A stretch of 56,950 bases of DNA from Anaerolineales bacterium UBA5797. GTDB taxonomy: Bacteria; Chloroflexota; Anaerolineae; Anaerolineales; Villigracilaceae. Below are positions 24,800 through 32,787 of this stretch, in pieces. Positions within the stretch are counted from its first letter, which is position 1, and each line of letters opens with the position of its first letter. The DNA lies in assembly GCA_002418205.1 (NCBI GenBank), contig DIDP01000060.1:1-56950 (forward strand), read 5' to 3'. The position numbers and the translations under genes are program-made. The notes under the pieces are model-generated. The model was given only the letters and a program-made list of their open reading frames with translations, made no database searches and had not been told where the DNA came from.

Positions 24800-27700
24800 T
24801 TATCGAACCTGCACGTTATTCGACCCTTTGGACTGCGTCAGGGGAACCTGCAGATAAAAGGTGCTGCCCTTGCCCAATTCGCTTTCCACCCACACCCTGC
24901 CCCCGTGACGTTCGGCAATGGACCTTACGATCGCAAGTCCAAGTCCTGTGCCGCGTTGGGCAAGCGCTTCACGATTGGACCCGCGATAGAACTTCTCGAA
25001 CAGGCGCTTCATATCTTCTTTTGGGATGCCAATGCCGCTGTCCTGTATGGCAAAGGTCAATGTCGACGGCGAGGTCTGCACGTGGACGGTCACCTCGCCG
25101 CCTTCAGGCGTGTATTTGATGGCATTCTCCACCAGGTTGTAAAACGCCTGATGCAACAAAGCCTGGTCCGCCTCAATGGCATGCGGCATGTCCCTGGGGA
25201 TCTCCACGCCGAGCGAAATGTTCTTTTGCTTCGCCTGCAATTGGAGACCGCTGGTCACGCGCTCGAGAATATCGAGCACGGGGATGTTTTCCACCTGCAA
25301 GCCCACGCCGAAATCGATGCGCCCCAGATCGAGCAGGTTATTGACGAGTTTTGCCATATTATCCACACCCTGCACGATCATCTTTGCATAACTCTTCTGT
25401 TGTTCGTTCAGGTCGCCCGCCATTTCGAGCATCGTGGCGTAACCGCGCATCAGGGTCAATGGCGAGCGCAGATCGTGGCTGACCGTGGAGACAAAATCCG
25501 ATTTCAACGTATCGATCTCTTTCAACTGGCTCACATCCCGCATGATGCACACCCGCCCGACCATCCTGCCTTCCGCGGTCATTGCGGAGGCAGTGGCAAG
25601 ATAGGTCTTCCCATCCGGCATCTTTACTTCGGAGGTGCGGCCTTCATCCGAGGAGGCGAGCAGCAGATCATACAGCGATTTGACCTGGATCGTCCGTTCG
25701 AGATCGGGACGCTCACCGCGCCGGATCGAAACGCCCAGAAGCTGACCCGCTGCCGGGTTCGCCATGATGAGCCGATTGGACGCGTCAGTCACCAGGACCG
25801 GGTCTGGCGTCGAGTTAAGCACCGCTTCAAGCTGACGGCGACTCGCTTCGACCGCCAAAAACAGACGGATGTTCGCAACAGCCAGCGCCGCCTGACTCGC
25901 CAGCGTGGTGATGAAACGGATATCCGCTTCAGTGAAGACCTTTTGTTTTTTATATGCCACCCACATCACACCGAAGTAACGGTTCTCATGCCGCAACGCG
26001 ATCGCGGATAATGATTCGGGTTGCGGGAGGCTTGGGTCGAGTTCCAGACCGCGGGTCCGCGAAAGAGCCGCCATCACGAGCCGTTCCTGTTTTTCAGTTA
26101 ACGCCAGGATCTGCTGGTCCAGGTGCATGTAGGCGTCTTTTTCAGGTCCGCTTGCATAACGGTAGGGGATTTCGGCAAGCCCGGGGAGCATTTCGCGCAC
26201 CAATACGATCCGCGCCGAACTCGCGCCACTCTCCACAAGCGCCTTGAGGATGGCATCCAACGCCTCCTCCAGATGGAGCGTGGAGGCAACCTTCTGGCTG
26301 ACCACCAGCAGGCGGTTGAGTTCCTCCAGACGTCCCTGCAGGCTGACGCGCATTTGCTCGAACGCCCGGCGCAGTTCACCGACCTCGTCCGCTCCTTCCG
26401 TTTGAAGTGGACGATCCAGCTTTCCCGCGGCGATATGTTTTGCCTCCGTTGCCAGGCTTTGCAGCGAACCGGTGACCGTGCGCAGACTCAACCGCAGGGA
26501 AAGCAGGGCGATCAAACCCAGCAGGATGATCATGATGGAGATCGGCAGGGCAATATCGATGGCAACCTGCTGGGTCTCGCGCGCCGGGACCGTCAGGATG
26601 ATCGCCCACGGGTTGCCGGGGACCGGTTGATAATAGACCAGTTGCCGGGTCCCGTTCGAGGCGGTCTCGGGGAAAAAGTCTGGCTGGTCGCGGCGTCCGC
26701 CTCCGTACTGGGTCATGATCTGCGCGGGTTGCGGATGATAGAGAATGGTGCCGCGTTCGTCGATCAACAACCCCGCGCCGTTCACGCTCTGAAGGCTGTC
26801 CAAATTATTGATGAGCGAACGCATGTATGGATTCGTTTGCAGGTCCGTGCGGGCGATGAGGATGCGCGAGGAGTTGGGAACAACGGCCAGAAAGGATATG
26901 CGCGCCGAGCCGCCGGGCGTGTCTGGCGGAATCGCGTACATCTGATTCGGCACATTTTGTGAAACCAGGATCCCCGCCTCCTCCTGCGGAGTCAATTGGG
27001 AGGGCGAACCCGGCGGATAATTCGCAAGGCTGGTATTGGTCTGCGAATCGAACAGGATCAACTGGTTGAAGTACGGTACGGCTTGTATCTGCCGCCCAAG
27101 CGATACGGAAAATTCGGTTGTGGAAGCATCGTTCAGTTGAAGGTCTGAGGCGATCTGTGAGGCAAGGTTTTGTCCGGTCTCCAAAAAGAACGGGACGCTC
27201 TGCGCGCCCACCTCGGCAACGCTCTCAAGCTGTTTCTGCAACAGGTTGCGCGCCGCGCGTCCGGCAATGACCCAGTCACCGACCAGCAGGGTAATCAGCA
27301 AGATGGAAATGATCGTCCCGGTGCCCGAAGCGAAGCGCGTTTCGATGCTTCTTTCAGCGGGCGAGGGCTTGAGCGAATCCAGCCCGCCCCAGGTTACAGG
27401 AGAGGCAAGGGCGAACACCTGTGCCGCCAACCCGGCGACAAGCAACTCCACGCCAAATGCCAGGCTGGCCCCGCCGAGGTTGCTCAACGCGTAATCCAGT
27501 CGTTCGGTCACAGTGGCGGATGTTGAAACCGTAAAGAACGCACCCAACACGAACAGCACCGCATGAAAGAGGACCAGGCTGAGCGCGCCGATCAGAGGCT
27601 GTCGCAGCAGGCGATAGATCACCGTGCGATAACGCTGGCGCATGAACACGGCAAAGAATGCACCCATCAACCCGAAGTCGAGAACTGTAAAGAGACTGTG

Positions 27701-28084
27701 CGTATCCCAAACCCCGCGCAACGCCCCGCTCACCATGCCCAATACAGCCGCCGGCACAGGACCCAGAAATCCGCCTGCCAATATCCACGGCACGGCAGAG
27801 AAGATCATAACGATCGAGCCGGGCGGTTCCTCCGGCAGTCCCGGAACGGGCATCGTCGAAACAGTTGAAAATTCAAAGCCGATGAACAGCGCGCCGATCA
27901 ATGTGGCAATGAACAAAATGCCGAACGTCCCCCGGGTGCGCGCATCCCAGCCTGTCTGATACTTTCGCCAGTTGGAAAGTGCCACCCCAAGCAACCCCGC
28001 CAGACCAAGCCAGACCAGCCACCCAGCCAATGGAATGGGATTCACGTATGCAAGCCTGGTCAGCAACGTTGCAAGGAATTGCAT
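24800..28084 (-). CDS. Large multi-domain sensor histidine kinase
   Basis: 1094 residues. Order: an N-terminal membrane region of about six helices (15-245), a further helix near 258-275, an extracytoplasmic cache-like sensor (about 280-510), a helix near 520-540, HAMP (545-600), GAF (610-760), PAS (770-870), HisKA with His870 in STVSHDLRSP, and HATPase with FYNLVENAIKYTP, DSGIGIP and GTGLGLAIVRS. No cognate response regulator is adjacent. Position directly upstream of the potassium-uptake genes suggests, but does not show, control of that system. Confidence 0.9.
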   Translation of the reverse strand: MQFLATLLTRLAYVNPIPLAGWLVWLGLAGLLGVALSNWRKYQTGWDARTRGTFGILFIATLIGALFIGFEFSTVSTMPVPGLPEEPPGSIVMIFSAVPWILAGGFLGPVPAAVLGMVSGALRGVWDTHSLFTVLDFGLMGAFFAVFMRQRYRTVIYRLLRQPLIGALSLVLFHAVLFVLGAFFTVSTSATVTERLDYALSNLGGASLAFGVELLVAGLAAQVFALASPVTWGGLDSLKPSPAERSIETRFASGTGTIISILLITLLVGDWVIAGRAARNLLQKQLESVAEVGAQSVPFFLETGQNLASQIASDLQLNDASTTEFSVSLGRQIQAVPYFNQLILFDSQTNTSLANYPPGSPSQLTPQEEAGILVSQNVPNQMYAIPPDTPGGSARISFLAVVPNSSRILIARTDLQTNPYMRSLINNLDSLQSVNGAGLLIDERGTILYHPQPAQIMTQYGGGRRDQPDFFPETASNGTRQLVYYQPVPGNPWAIILTVPARETQQVAIDIALPISIMIILLGLIALLSLRLSLRTVTGSLQSLATEAKHIAAGKLDRPLQTEGADEVGELRRAFEQMRVSLQGRLEELNRLLVVSQKVASTLHLEEALDAILKALVESGASSARIVLVREMLPGLAEIPYRYASGPEKDAYMHLDQQILALTEKQERLVMAALSRTRGLELDPSLPQPESLSAIALRHENRYFGVMWVAYKKQKVFTEADIRFITTLASQAALAVANIRLFLAVEASRRQLEAVLNSTPDPVLVTDASNRLIMANPAAGQLLGVSIRRGERPDLERTIQVKSLYDLLLASSDEGRTSEVKMPDGKTYLATASAMTAEGRMVGRVCIMRDVSQLKEIDTLKSDFVSTVSHDLRSPLTLMRGYATMLEMAGDLNEQQKSYAKMIVQGVDNMAKLVNNLLDLGRIDFGVGLQVENIPVLDILERVTSGLQLQAKQKNISLGVEIPRDMPHAIEADQALLHQAFYNLVENAIKYTPEGGEVTVHVQTSPSTLTFAIQDSGIGIPKEDMKRLFEKFYRGSNREALAQRGTGLGLAIVRSIAERHGGRVWVESELGKGSTFYLQVPLTQSKGSNNVQVR

Positions 28085-28124
28085 GAGGAGATTATAGCCT
28101 CATTTTATCGCCGCTCCTGCAGAC

Positions 28125-28847
28125 TCACTTCACTTTGTAACTTCCCTGATAGGATTCCGGAAGCAGACTCGCCAGCGACTCCATGATCTGACGCGTCCCC
28201 TCCCACATCATTTTCTGACGATCGGCCTGTTCCTCCAGATGAAACGGTTTCCCCACCGATAGCGTGACCCGGGCGCGTCTCCACCTCCGCAAATGACCAT
28301 AGACATTTTCATTCTCTGTCCCGGTCATTGCCACCGGGACGATAAGCGCGCCCGATTTCAGCGCAAGGAACGCCGCGCCTTCATTCCCCTCCTCCAAGCC
28401 ATGAATCAACGATTGCCTGCCCTCCGGCGCAAGCCCAACGATCCGTCCCTGAGCCAGCCCATCCAGCGCGGCGCGGATCGCCTTACGGTCCGGTCTGCCG
28501 CGGTGCACCCAGATGACCCCATAGGCGCGGAACACGGGTCCAACCAGCCAGTGTCCGTTCAACTCGATCTTGCCCATCCCATCGATGGTCACAGGCAGCG
28601 AAGCGGCGAGCAAGACCGCGTCCGCATCCCCGAGATGGTTGATGACCACCAAAGCCGGTCCGTGCTGCGGAAAATTTTCCATCCCGCTGACCGTGGCTTT
28701 CATCGTAAAGAAGGTGATCAGTTTTGCCAGCCCGCGCGCAAAGACACGAAACGACCTTCTTGCGAAGGTCAATTCCGGCAACATGACCAGGTCGGGCCGC
28801 CACCATTCGGTGACGGGTTTAGGAGGGGAGGATGGCTGATTCCGCAT
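28125..28847 (-). CDS. PlsC-type 1-acylglycerol-3-phosphate acyltransferase, copy 2
   Basis: 240 residues from the ATG at 28847; the longer frame upstream runs through the preceding gene in another phase and is rejected. The catalytic HX4D box is NHLGDAD, and the acceptor-binding PEGRQS motif follows in the next domain block. It transfers an acyl chain to lysophosphatidate or a related acceptor at the membrane. It overlaps the preceding acyltransferase gene by 29 nt and is a diverged tandem paralogue of it. Confidence 0.85.
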   Translation of the reverse strand: MRNQPSSPPKPVTEWWRPDLVMLPELTFARRSFRVFARGLAKLITFFTMKATVSGMENFPQHGPALVVINHLGDADAVLLAASLPVTIDGMGKIELNGHWLVGPVFRAYGVIWVHRGRPDRKAIRAALDGLAQGRIVGLAPEGRQSLIHGLEEGNEGAAFLALKSGALIVPVAMTGTENENVYGHLRRWRRARVTLSVGKPFHLEEQADRQKMMWEGTRQIMESLASLLPESYQGSYKVK

Positions 28848-29508
28848 ATACGCCGCGATATTCCTCCGGCAGCAATCCGGCAAGATGACGCATGACCAGA
28901 TCGGCATTGTCCTGGCGCGCCGCATGTTTCTCCGCGCCTTTGGCGGTATTCCCAGGGAGCGTGATGGCTTTGCCGATGCGCAACGCAAGCGGTGGTTTTT
29001 CCCCGCGCTTTGCGCGCTGCCAGAAATCCTCCGTTGTGCCAACGATCGCCGCGGGCACCACCGGCACTTTCGTCCGCTCGATGATGTAAGCCACTCCGGG
29101 CAATGCACGCCGCATCGCAGGGACGTGCGAGCGTCCGCCTTCGGGCGCCATCAACATTGGATACCCGGCATCCAGCGCGGCAAAGATCCTGGCGAACAGG
29201 GCGCGGTCATAATTGCCGCGATGCACGGGGATCACGCCGTAAGCCCGCAACAACTGTCCCTGCCCAGGTTTCTCGAACACGTCCGCGGCGCCGATGATCT
29301 CAAGGTGCTCGGGCCAGAACGCCGCCGCGAAAGGCGGGTCATAGATCGAAACATGGTTCATGGCAACCACGTAAGGTTTGCCGTAGGGGATGTTCTCTTT
29401 TCCGGTGACCGTTACACGCCCCAGCACACGAAAGATATTGCGAAAGACGAATTTCAAAACAGGTCTTGATAATCGAAACCGAAGCGGGACACGATACGGA
29501 TCGTTCAT
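28819..29508 (-). CDS. PlsC-type 1-acylglycerol-3-phosphate acyltransferase, copy 1
   Basis: 229 residues with the HX4D box in MNHVSIYDPP and the EGGRS variant of the EGTRS acceptor motif in APEGGRSHVP. The N-terminus has an amphipathic or membrane-contact segment. It overlaps cytidylate kinase by 4 nt (ATGA). The combination cmk-plsC is common and links CDP/phospholipid supply. Two copies in series suggest either different acyl positions or different acceptors. Confidence 0.87.
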   Translation of the reverse strand: MNDPYRVPLRFRLSRPVLKFVFRNIFRVLGRVTVTGKENIPYGKPYVVAMNHVSIYDPPFAAAFWPEHLEIIGAADVFEKPGQGQLLRAYGVIPVHRGNYDRALFARIFAALDAGYPMLMAPEGGRSHVPAMRRALPGVAYIIERTKVPVVPAAIVGTTEDFWQRAKRGEKPPLALRIGKAITLPGNTAKGAEKHAARQDNADLVMRHLAGLLPEEYRGVYAESAILPS

Positions 29509-30191
29509 TTGGAATCGACAAGTTCCAATACCCGCTCGAAGACTTCATCCGCGCTCAGGTCATTGGAATCGAGCACGATGGCATCCTGTGCCGCCTTTAA
29601 CGGAGCCACGTCGCGGGTCGAATCGATGCGGTCGCGTTCGAGCACCTTCGCCAGGATCTCATCGTAATCCACCCTGGCGCCGCGGGCGGTCATCTCAACA
29701 TAACGTCTTTTGGCGCGCATTTCGGCGGTCGCGTCCAGATAGATCTTCAGGTCTGCATCCGGCAGGACAACGGTCCCGATATCGCGCCCAACCATGACGA
29801 TATGACCGCGCTGCCCGATGCGACGCTGTTGCTGGCTCAACGCGGCGCGCACACCGCGATAAGCGGAGATAAGCGACACGTTGGCGTCCACCTCGGGGAG
29901 ACGCGTCTCCCAGGTGATGTCCCTGCCGGCAATAATGACATCGCAGGCGCGTCCATCGGACTTTGAGGCTGGCGCGACCTCGATCGGCGTATTCTCCGCC
30001 AAAGCTGTGACCGCGGCTTCATCGTTCACGTCAATATCGTGGTCAAGCGCGATCCAGGTGACGGCGCGGTACATCACGCCGGTATCGAAGAAGAGATAGT
30101 TGAGGGCGTTGGCAAGCCTCAACCCAAGCGTGGATTTGCCCGATGCGGCGGGTCCGTCAATGGCAATGATGGAAGGTCGGCTGGGTGTCAT
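29505..30191 (-). CDS. cmk: Cytidylate kinase
   Basis: 228 residues. The ATG at 30191 overlaps the stop of the upstream membrane protein (ATGA, 30188-30191); the longer frame is not supported. The P-loop IAIDGPAASGKSTLGLRLA lies at residues 8-26, DTGVMYRAVTW follows, and the GRDIGTVVLPDADLKIYLDA block binds CMP/ATP. It phosphorylates CMP and dCMP to the diphosphates. Normal family length. Confidence 0.95.
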   Translation of the reverse strand: MTPSRPSIIAIDGPAASGKSTLGLRLANALNYLFFDTGVMYRAVTWIALDHDIDVNDEAAVTALAENTPIEVAPASKSDGRACDVIIAGRDITWETRLPEVDANVSLISAYRGVRAALSQQQRRIGQRGHIVMVGRDIGTVVLPDADLKIYLDATAEMRAKRRYVEMTARGARVDYDEILAKVLERDRIDSTRDVAPLKAAQDAIVLDSNDLSADEVFERVLELVDSK

Positions 30192-31903
30192 GGCTGCCCG
30201 TTCTGACGCGCGTCGGGGAAGAGATCGTCGCGCGCCCAAAGGATGATGGTTTCCGGGTTCCCCGGCAACTGGCGATAGACCAGCCAGCGCAGCCAGTCCG
30301 GAGTCTGAATGGTCTCCCAGGAGGGCGGTTGTCTCCACGTGAAGTCCTGTCCGCGATAGGCGGCAGGCAGACCCGGGTCACCCATCAGCGGTGTGACGAG
30401 GATCGGCGGCGCGTTTTGCGGATCGAGCACCGGGACGAGGTTCACTTCATAATTTCGCAATGCCCATTCGAGGGCAGGCGAATCGTTCCCCACCACCGTG
30501 ACAGGCTGGGATTGGATATGACCGGTGCTGAAAAGGGAGATGTCATCCACACTGGACATGAATAATTTCGATTGGATCGGAGGCTGATCCGGGGTCCAAA
30601 GTTCGACACCGTTCGGTGTGCGCGCTCCGCTTGTGCCCCAGGCTGAGGCAAGCGCGTATACGCCGAGGAAGAGGGAAAAAGACCAGGTAGTGCCAAGCCG
30701 CGCCGTGCGCGGCGACCAGCCAAACGCCACCAGACTGACGCACACCACGAGGATCAACGCCGCGCCGAACAGGATCACATACCGCGGACTGGCGGGCAAA
30801 GCCATCATCCTGCCAAAGATGGGCATGGTTGTGGAGGTGATCTGTTCATAGGGATTGAGGGCAATGTTGGCAACATTGAACCAGATGTAAACGAGCAGGA
30901 TCATGATGGCACCGGCAACCACACCGATCTCCACGCGTTCATCGGGATGGATATCGAAACTGCGTGCAAGTTCCTGCGCGGCGAGGATCAACATTGGGAT
31001 GATGACCCAGGCAAGCTCGCTTGTCTGATGGTAGAAGACTGCAAGCAATAACGCCACCGCCAGCCAGAGACCTAGACGGATCGCGCGTCTGCTTTTGAGG
31101 CGGAAGCCGCGGAGCAGTGCAAGGGTCGCAAGGAATATCCCCAGAGGTTCATAGGCAAGCAAAGCGAAAAGCACGCGTCCCGAAGTAAAGGCGGAAGGAG
31201 AAATCCAACCGCTTAGGTAGGCAGGGAGGGATGACAACCAGGCGCTCAGCCCATTTGGGACTGTAAACAGGAGAGTCCCTCCAAGAAGCAGTGTGAGGAA
31301 AAGTGAGACCAGCGCGCTGCGCAGGTCAATCGATGCATTGTTTCGCGGCGTGTCCCCCATGCCGCGGAAGAAGAGCCAGGTGAGTCCGAGCACCAGTAAA
31401 CCGGACCAGATCGAAGGTCCGGAGAGAAGCGCAAGCCCGGCGAAGATCCCGGCGGGAAGGGCGCGTCCATCCCTCCACATTGCCCAGGCAAATAAAAGGA
31501 AGGTGACGGCAAGGATCGTCCCGCCGGCTTGGCGCGAAAGCGCAACCATTCCCGGGTCGAAGGCAATGAGGAAAGCCAGGACAATTGCTATACGCGGCTT
31601 GAGTTTTTCGCGAAAGAAATATGGGACGAAGACCAGCGAACCGCCGATGACCGCCGGGAGGAAACGGGCTGTGAAATTCGTCGCCTCCGTGATGAGGAAC
31701 AGGATGGAGGTCAAGAGGATGTAAGCGGGTTGCGGACCGAGGAGTACCGCCTTTCCCTGGGCGATATGCAGAGCCTGCAAAGCGAGACCGGCTTCAGAAT
31801 CGGTCAGCGGCGCCGCCCCCAGTTGGATGAGACGGAAACCGAGTGCAATGAGAAATGCCAGCCAGTATAGCCAGCCTTCATTTTTGGGTCGGGGAGAATT
31901 CAT
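30188..31903 (-). CDS. GT-C-fold membrane glycosyltransferase (GT39/Agl23-like)
   Basis: 571 residues with about 11-12 membrane helices and a C-terminal soluble tail. The first luminal loop has the acidic motif LTDSEAGLA in the place where PMT/ArnT-like enzymes have the catalytic Asp-Glu pair. The overall plan fits the TIGR03663 (Agl23-associated) group that, from memory, is found in Chloroflexi and archaea next to DUF2298 proteins; two such proteins lie in this locus. The proposed role is transfer of a sugar from a polyprenyl-phosphate donor outside the membrane. Assignment to Agl23 is inference. Confidence 0.7.
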   Translation of the reverse strand: MNSPRPKNEGWLYWLAFLIALGFRLIQLGAAPLTDSEAGLALQALHIAQGKAVLLGPQPAYILLTSILFLITEATNFTARFLPAVIGGSLVFVPYFFREKLKPRIAIVLAFLIAFDPGMVALSRQAGGTILAVTFLLFAWAMWRDGRALPAGIFAGLALLSGPSIWSGLLVLGLTWLFFRGMGDTPRNNASIDLRSALVSLFLTLLLGGTLLFTVPNGLSAWLSSLPAYLSGWISPSAFTSGRVLFALLAYEPLGIFLATLALLRGFRLKSRRAIRLGLWLAVALLLAVFYHQTSELAWVIIPMLILAAQELARSFDIHPDERVEIGVVAGAIMILLVYIWFNVANIALNPYEQITSTTMPIFGRMMALPASPRYVILFGAALILVVCVSLVAFGWSPRTARLGTTWSFSLFLGVYALASAWGTSGARTPNGVELWTPDQPPIQSKLFMSSVDDISLFSTGHIQSQPVTVVGNDSPALEWALRNYEVNLVPVLDPQNAPPILVTPLMGDPGLPAAYRGQDFTWRQPPSWETIQTPDWLRWLVYRQLPGNPETIILWARDDLFPDARQNGQP

Positions 31904-32006
31904 GGAGGTAATTTTACCTGTTATTGCGATTAGATGAGACGAAGAAGACAGTGGGCGAAAAGCAGAAGGCGATTTGTGCTAAAATTTATTTCGATTGAGG
32001 TGTCTT

Positions 32007-32300
32007 ATGAATCTTTCAGTAAGGACGAAATCGTCTCGATATGAAAAGGGAAGCATCCGCAATGCGGTGTCTTTTGCATTGAACAGCGCCGCGTCAAACG
32101 CACGTCAGCGCCTGGCACATTACGACAGCATATGCAAACGGTTCGAAAAGAAATACAAGATGTCATCGGCGAAATTCATGGAGCAATTCGAGTCCGGCAA
32201 ACTCGGCGACGAGCAGGAATTCTTCGACTGGTATGCCGCCGTGCGCGGATCCATGTTATGGCGCGAGCGGTATGAAATTCTCTCGGGAGTTTCTGTTTGA
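32007..32300 (+). CDS. Putative antitoxin of TumE-type toxin-antitoxin pair
   Basis: 97 residues from the ATG at 32007, which has a GAGG box at 31997-32000. It is basic in the first half and acidic with aromatic residues at the end (EFFDWYAAVRGSMLWRER), a pattern of small antitoxins partnering DUF6516-type toxins. The stop overlaps the toxin start by 4 nt. An AT-rich TAAAAT hexamer at 31980-31985 is a candidate -10 element. It stands alone on the plus strand inside a minus-strand glycan locus. Confidence 0.6.
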   Translation: MNLSVRTKSSRYEKGSIRNAVSFALNSAASNARQRLAHYDSICKRFEKKYKMSSAKFMEQFESGKLGDEQEFFDWYAAVRGSMLWRERYEILSGVSV

Positions 32301-32668
32301 AATCCCGAGAGTACTATGCCGGCGTGCAGAAGGCGATCCTTGCCGCGCCGCATGTCATTCAAACACGCATCTCCTTCGATGAAATCTCGGAAGAGGAGTG
32401 TTACGTCAAAGGGGAAATCACTTTTAATAACGGATATGAACTTTACATTGCTGAATATGTGGTAACAGAGCCGGAATTCAAGAGGCTTAAGTATCGTTTT
32501 CACTTTCAAAAGTCCAATGGTCAGATGGTTGTTCGTTCGGACAACTCGCCGCATCATCCCAAGATCGAGTCACATCCAGACCATGTCCATGTTGGGAAAA
32601 AGGTCAGAGCAAATCATCCGATGGACATTTCACAAGTGCTGGATGCCGTATTATCCTTCATCGAGTAA
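32297..32668 (+). CDS. TumE/DUF6516-type toxin
   Basis: 123 residues. The C-terminal block RSDNSPHHPKIESHPDHVHV is characteristic of the TumE (DUF6516) family, with clustered His residues. The N-terminal half is alternating beta/helix with acidic residues. TumE-type proteins are paired with a small upstream antitoxin, as here. Target is not known from sequence. No recombinase, attachment site or other phage gene is close by, though the two genes run opposite to the glycosylation genes on both sides. Confidence 0.7.
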   Translation: MKSREYYAGVQKAILAAPHVIQTRISFDEISEEECYVKGEITFNNGYELYIAEYVVTEPEFKRLKYRFHFQKSNGQMVVRSDNSPHHPKIESHPDHVHVGKKVRANHPMDISQVLDAVLSFIE

Positions 32669-32787
32669 GTTTTGCTGATAAGCATCAAGATCAAGTAGAT
32701 GTATGAATGTGTTCTCAGGGGGATGGTAAACCCTGCGTCCTTTTCCACTCTTCCTCTCCACAGCCAATTCCCGGAAGCCTTGCAATA

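Noticed and set aside
24749..26011. A 420-codon open frame on the plus strand
   Set aside because: It lies antisense to the large sensor kinase, whose domains are unmistakable.
28848..29108. Longer start for the second acyltransferase
   Set aside because: The extension is an out-of-phase reading of the first acyltransferase gene.
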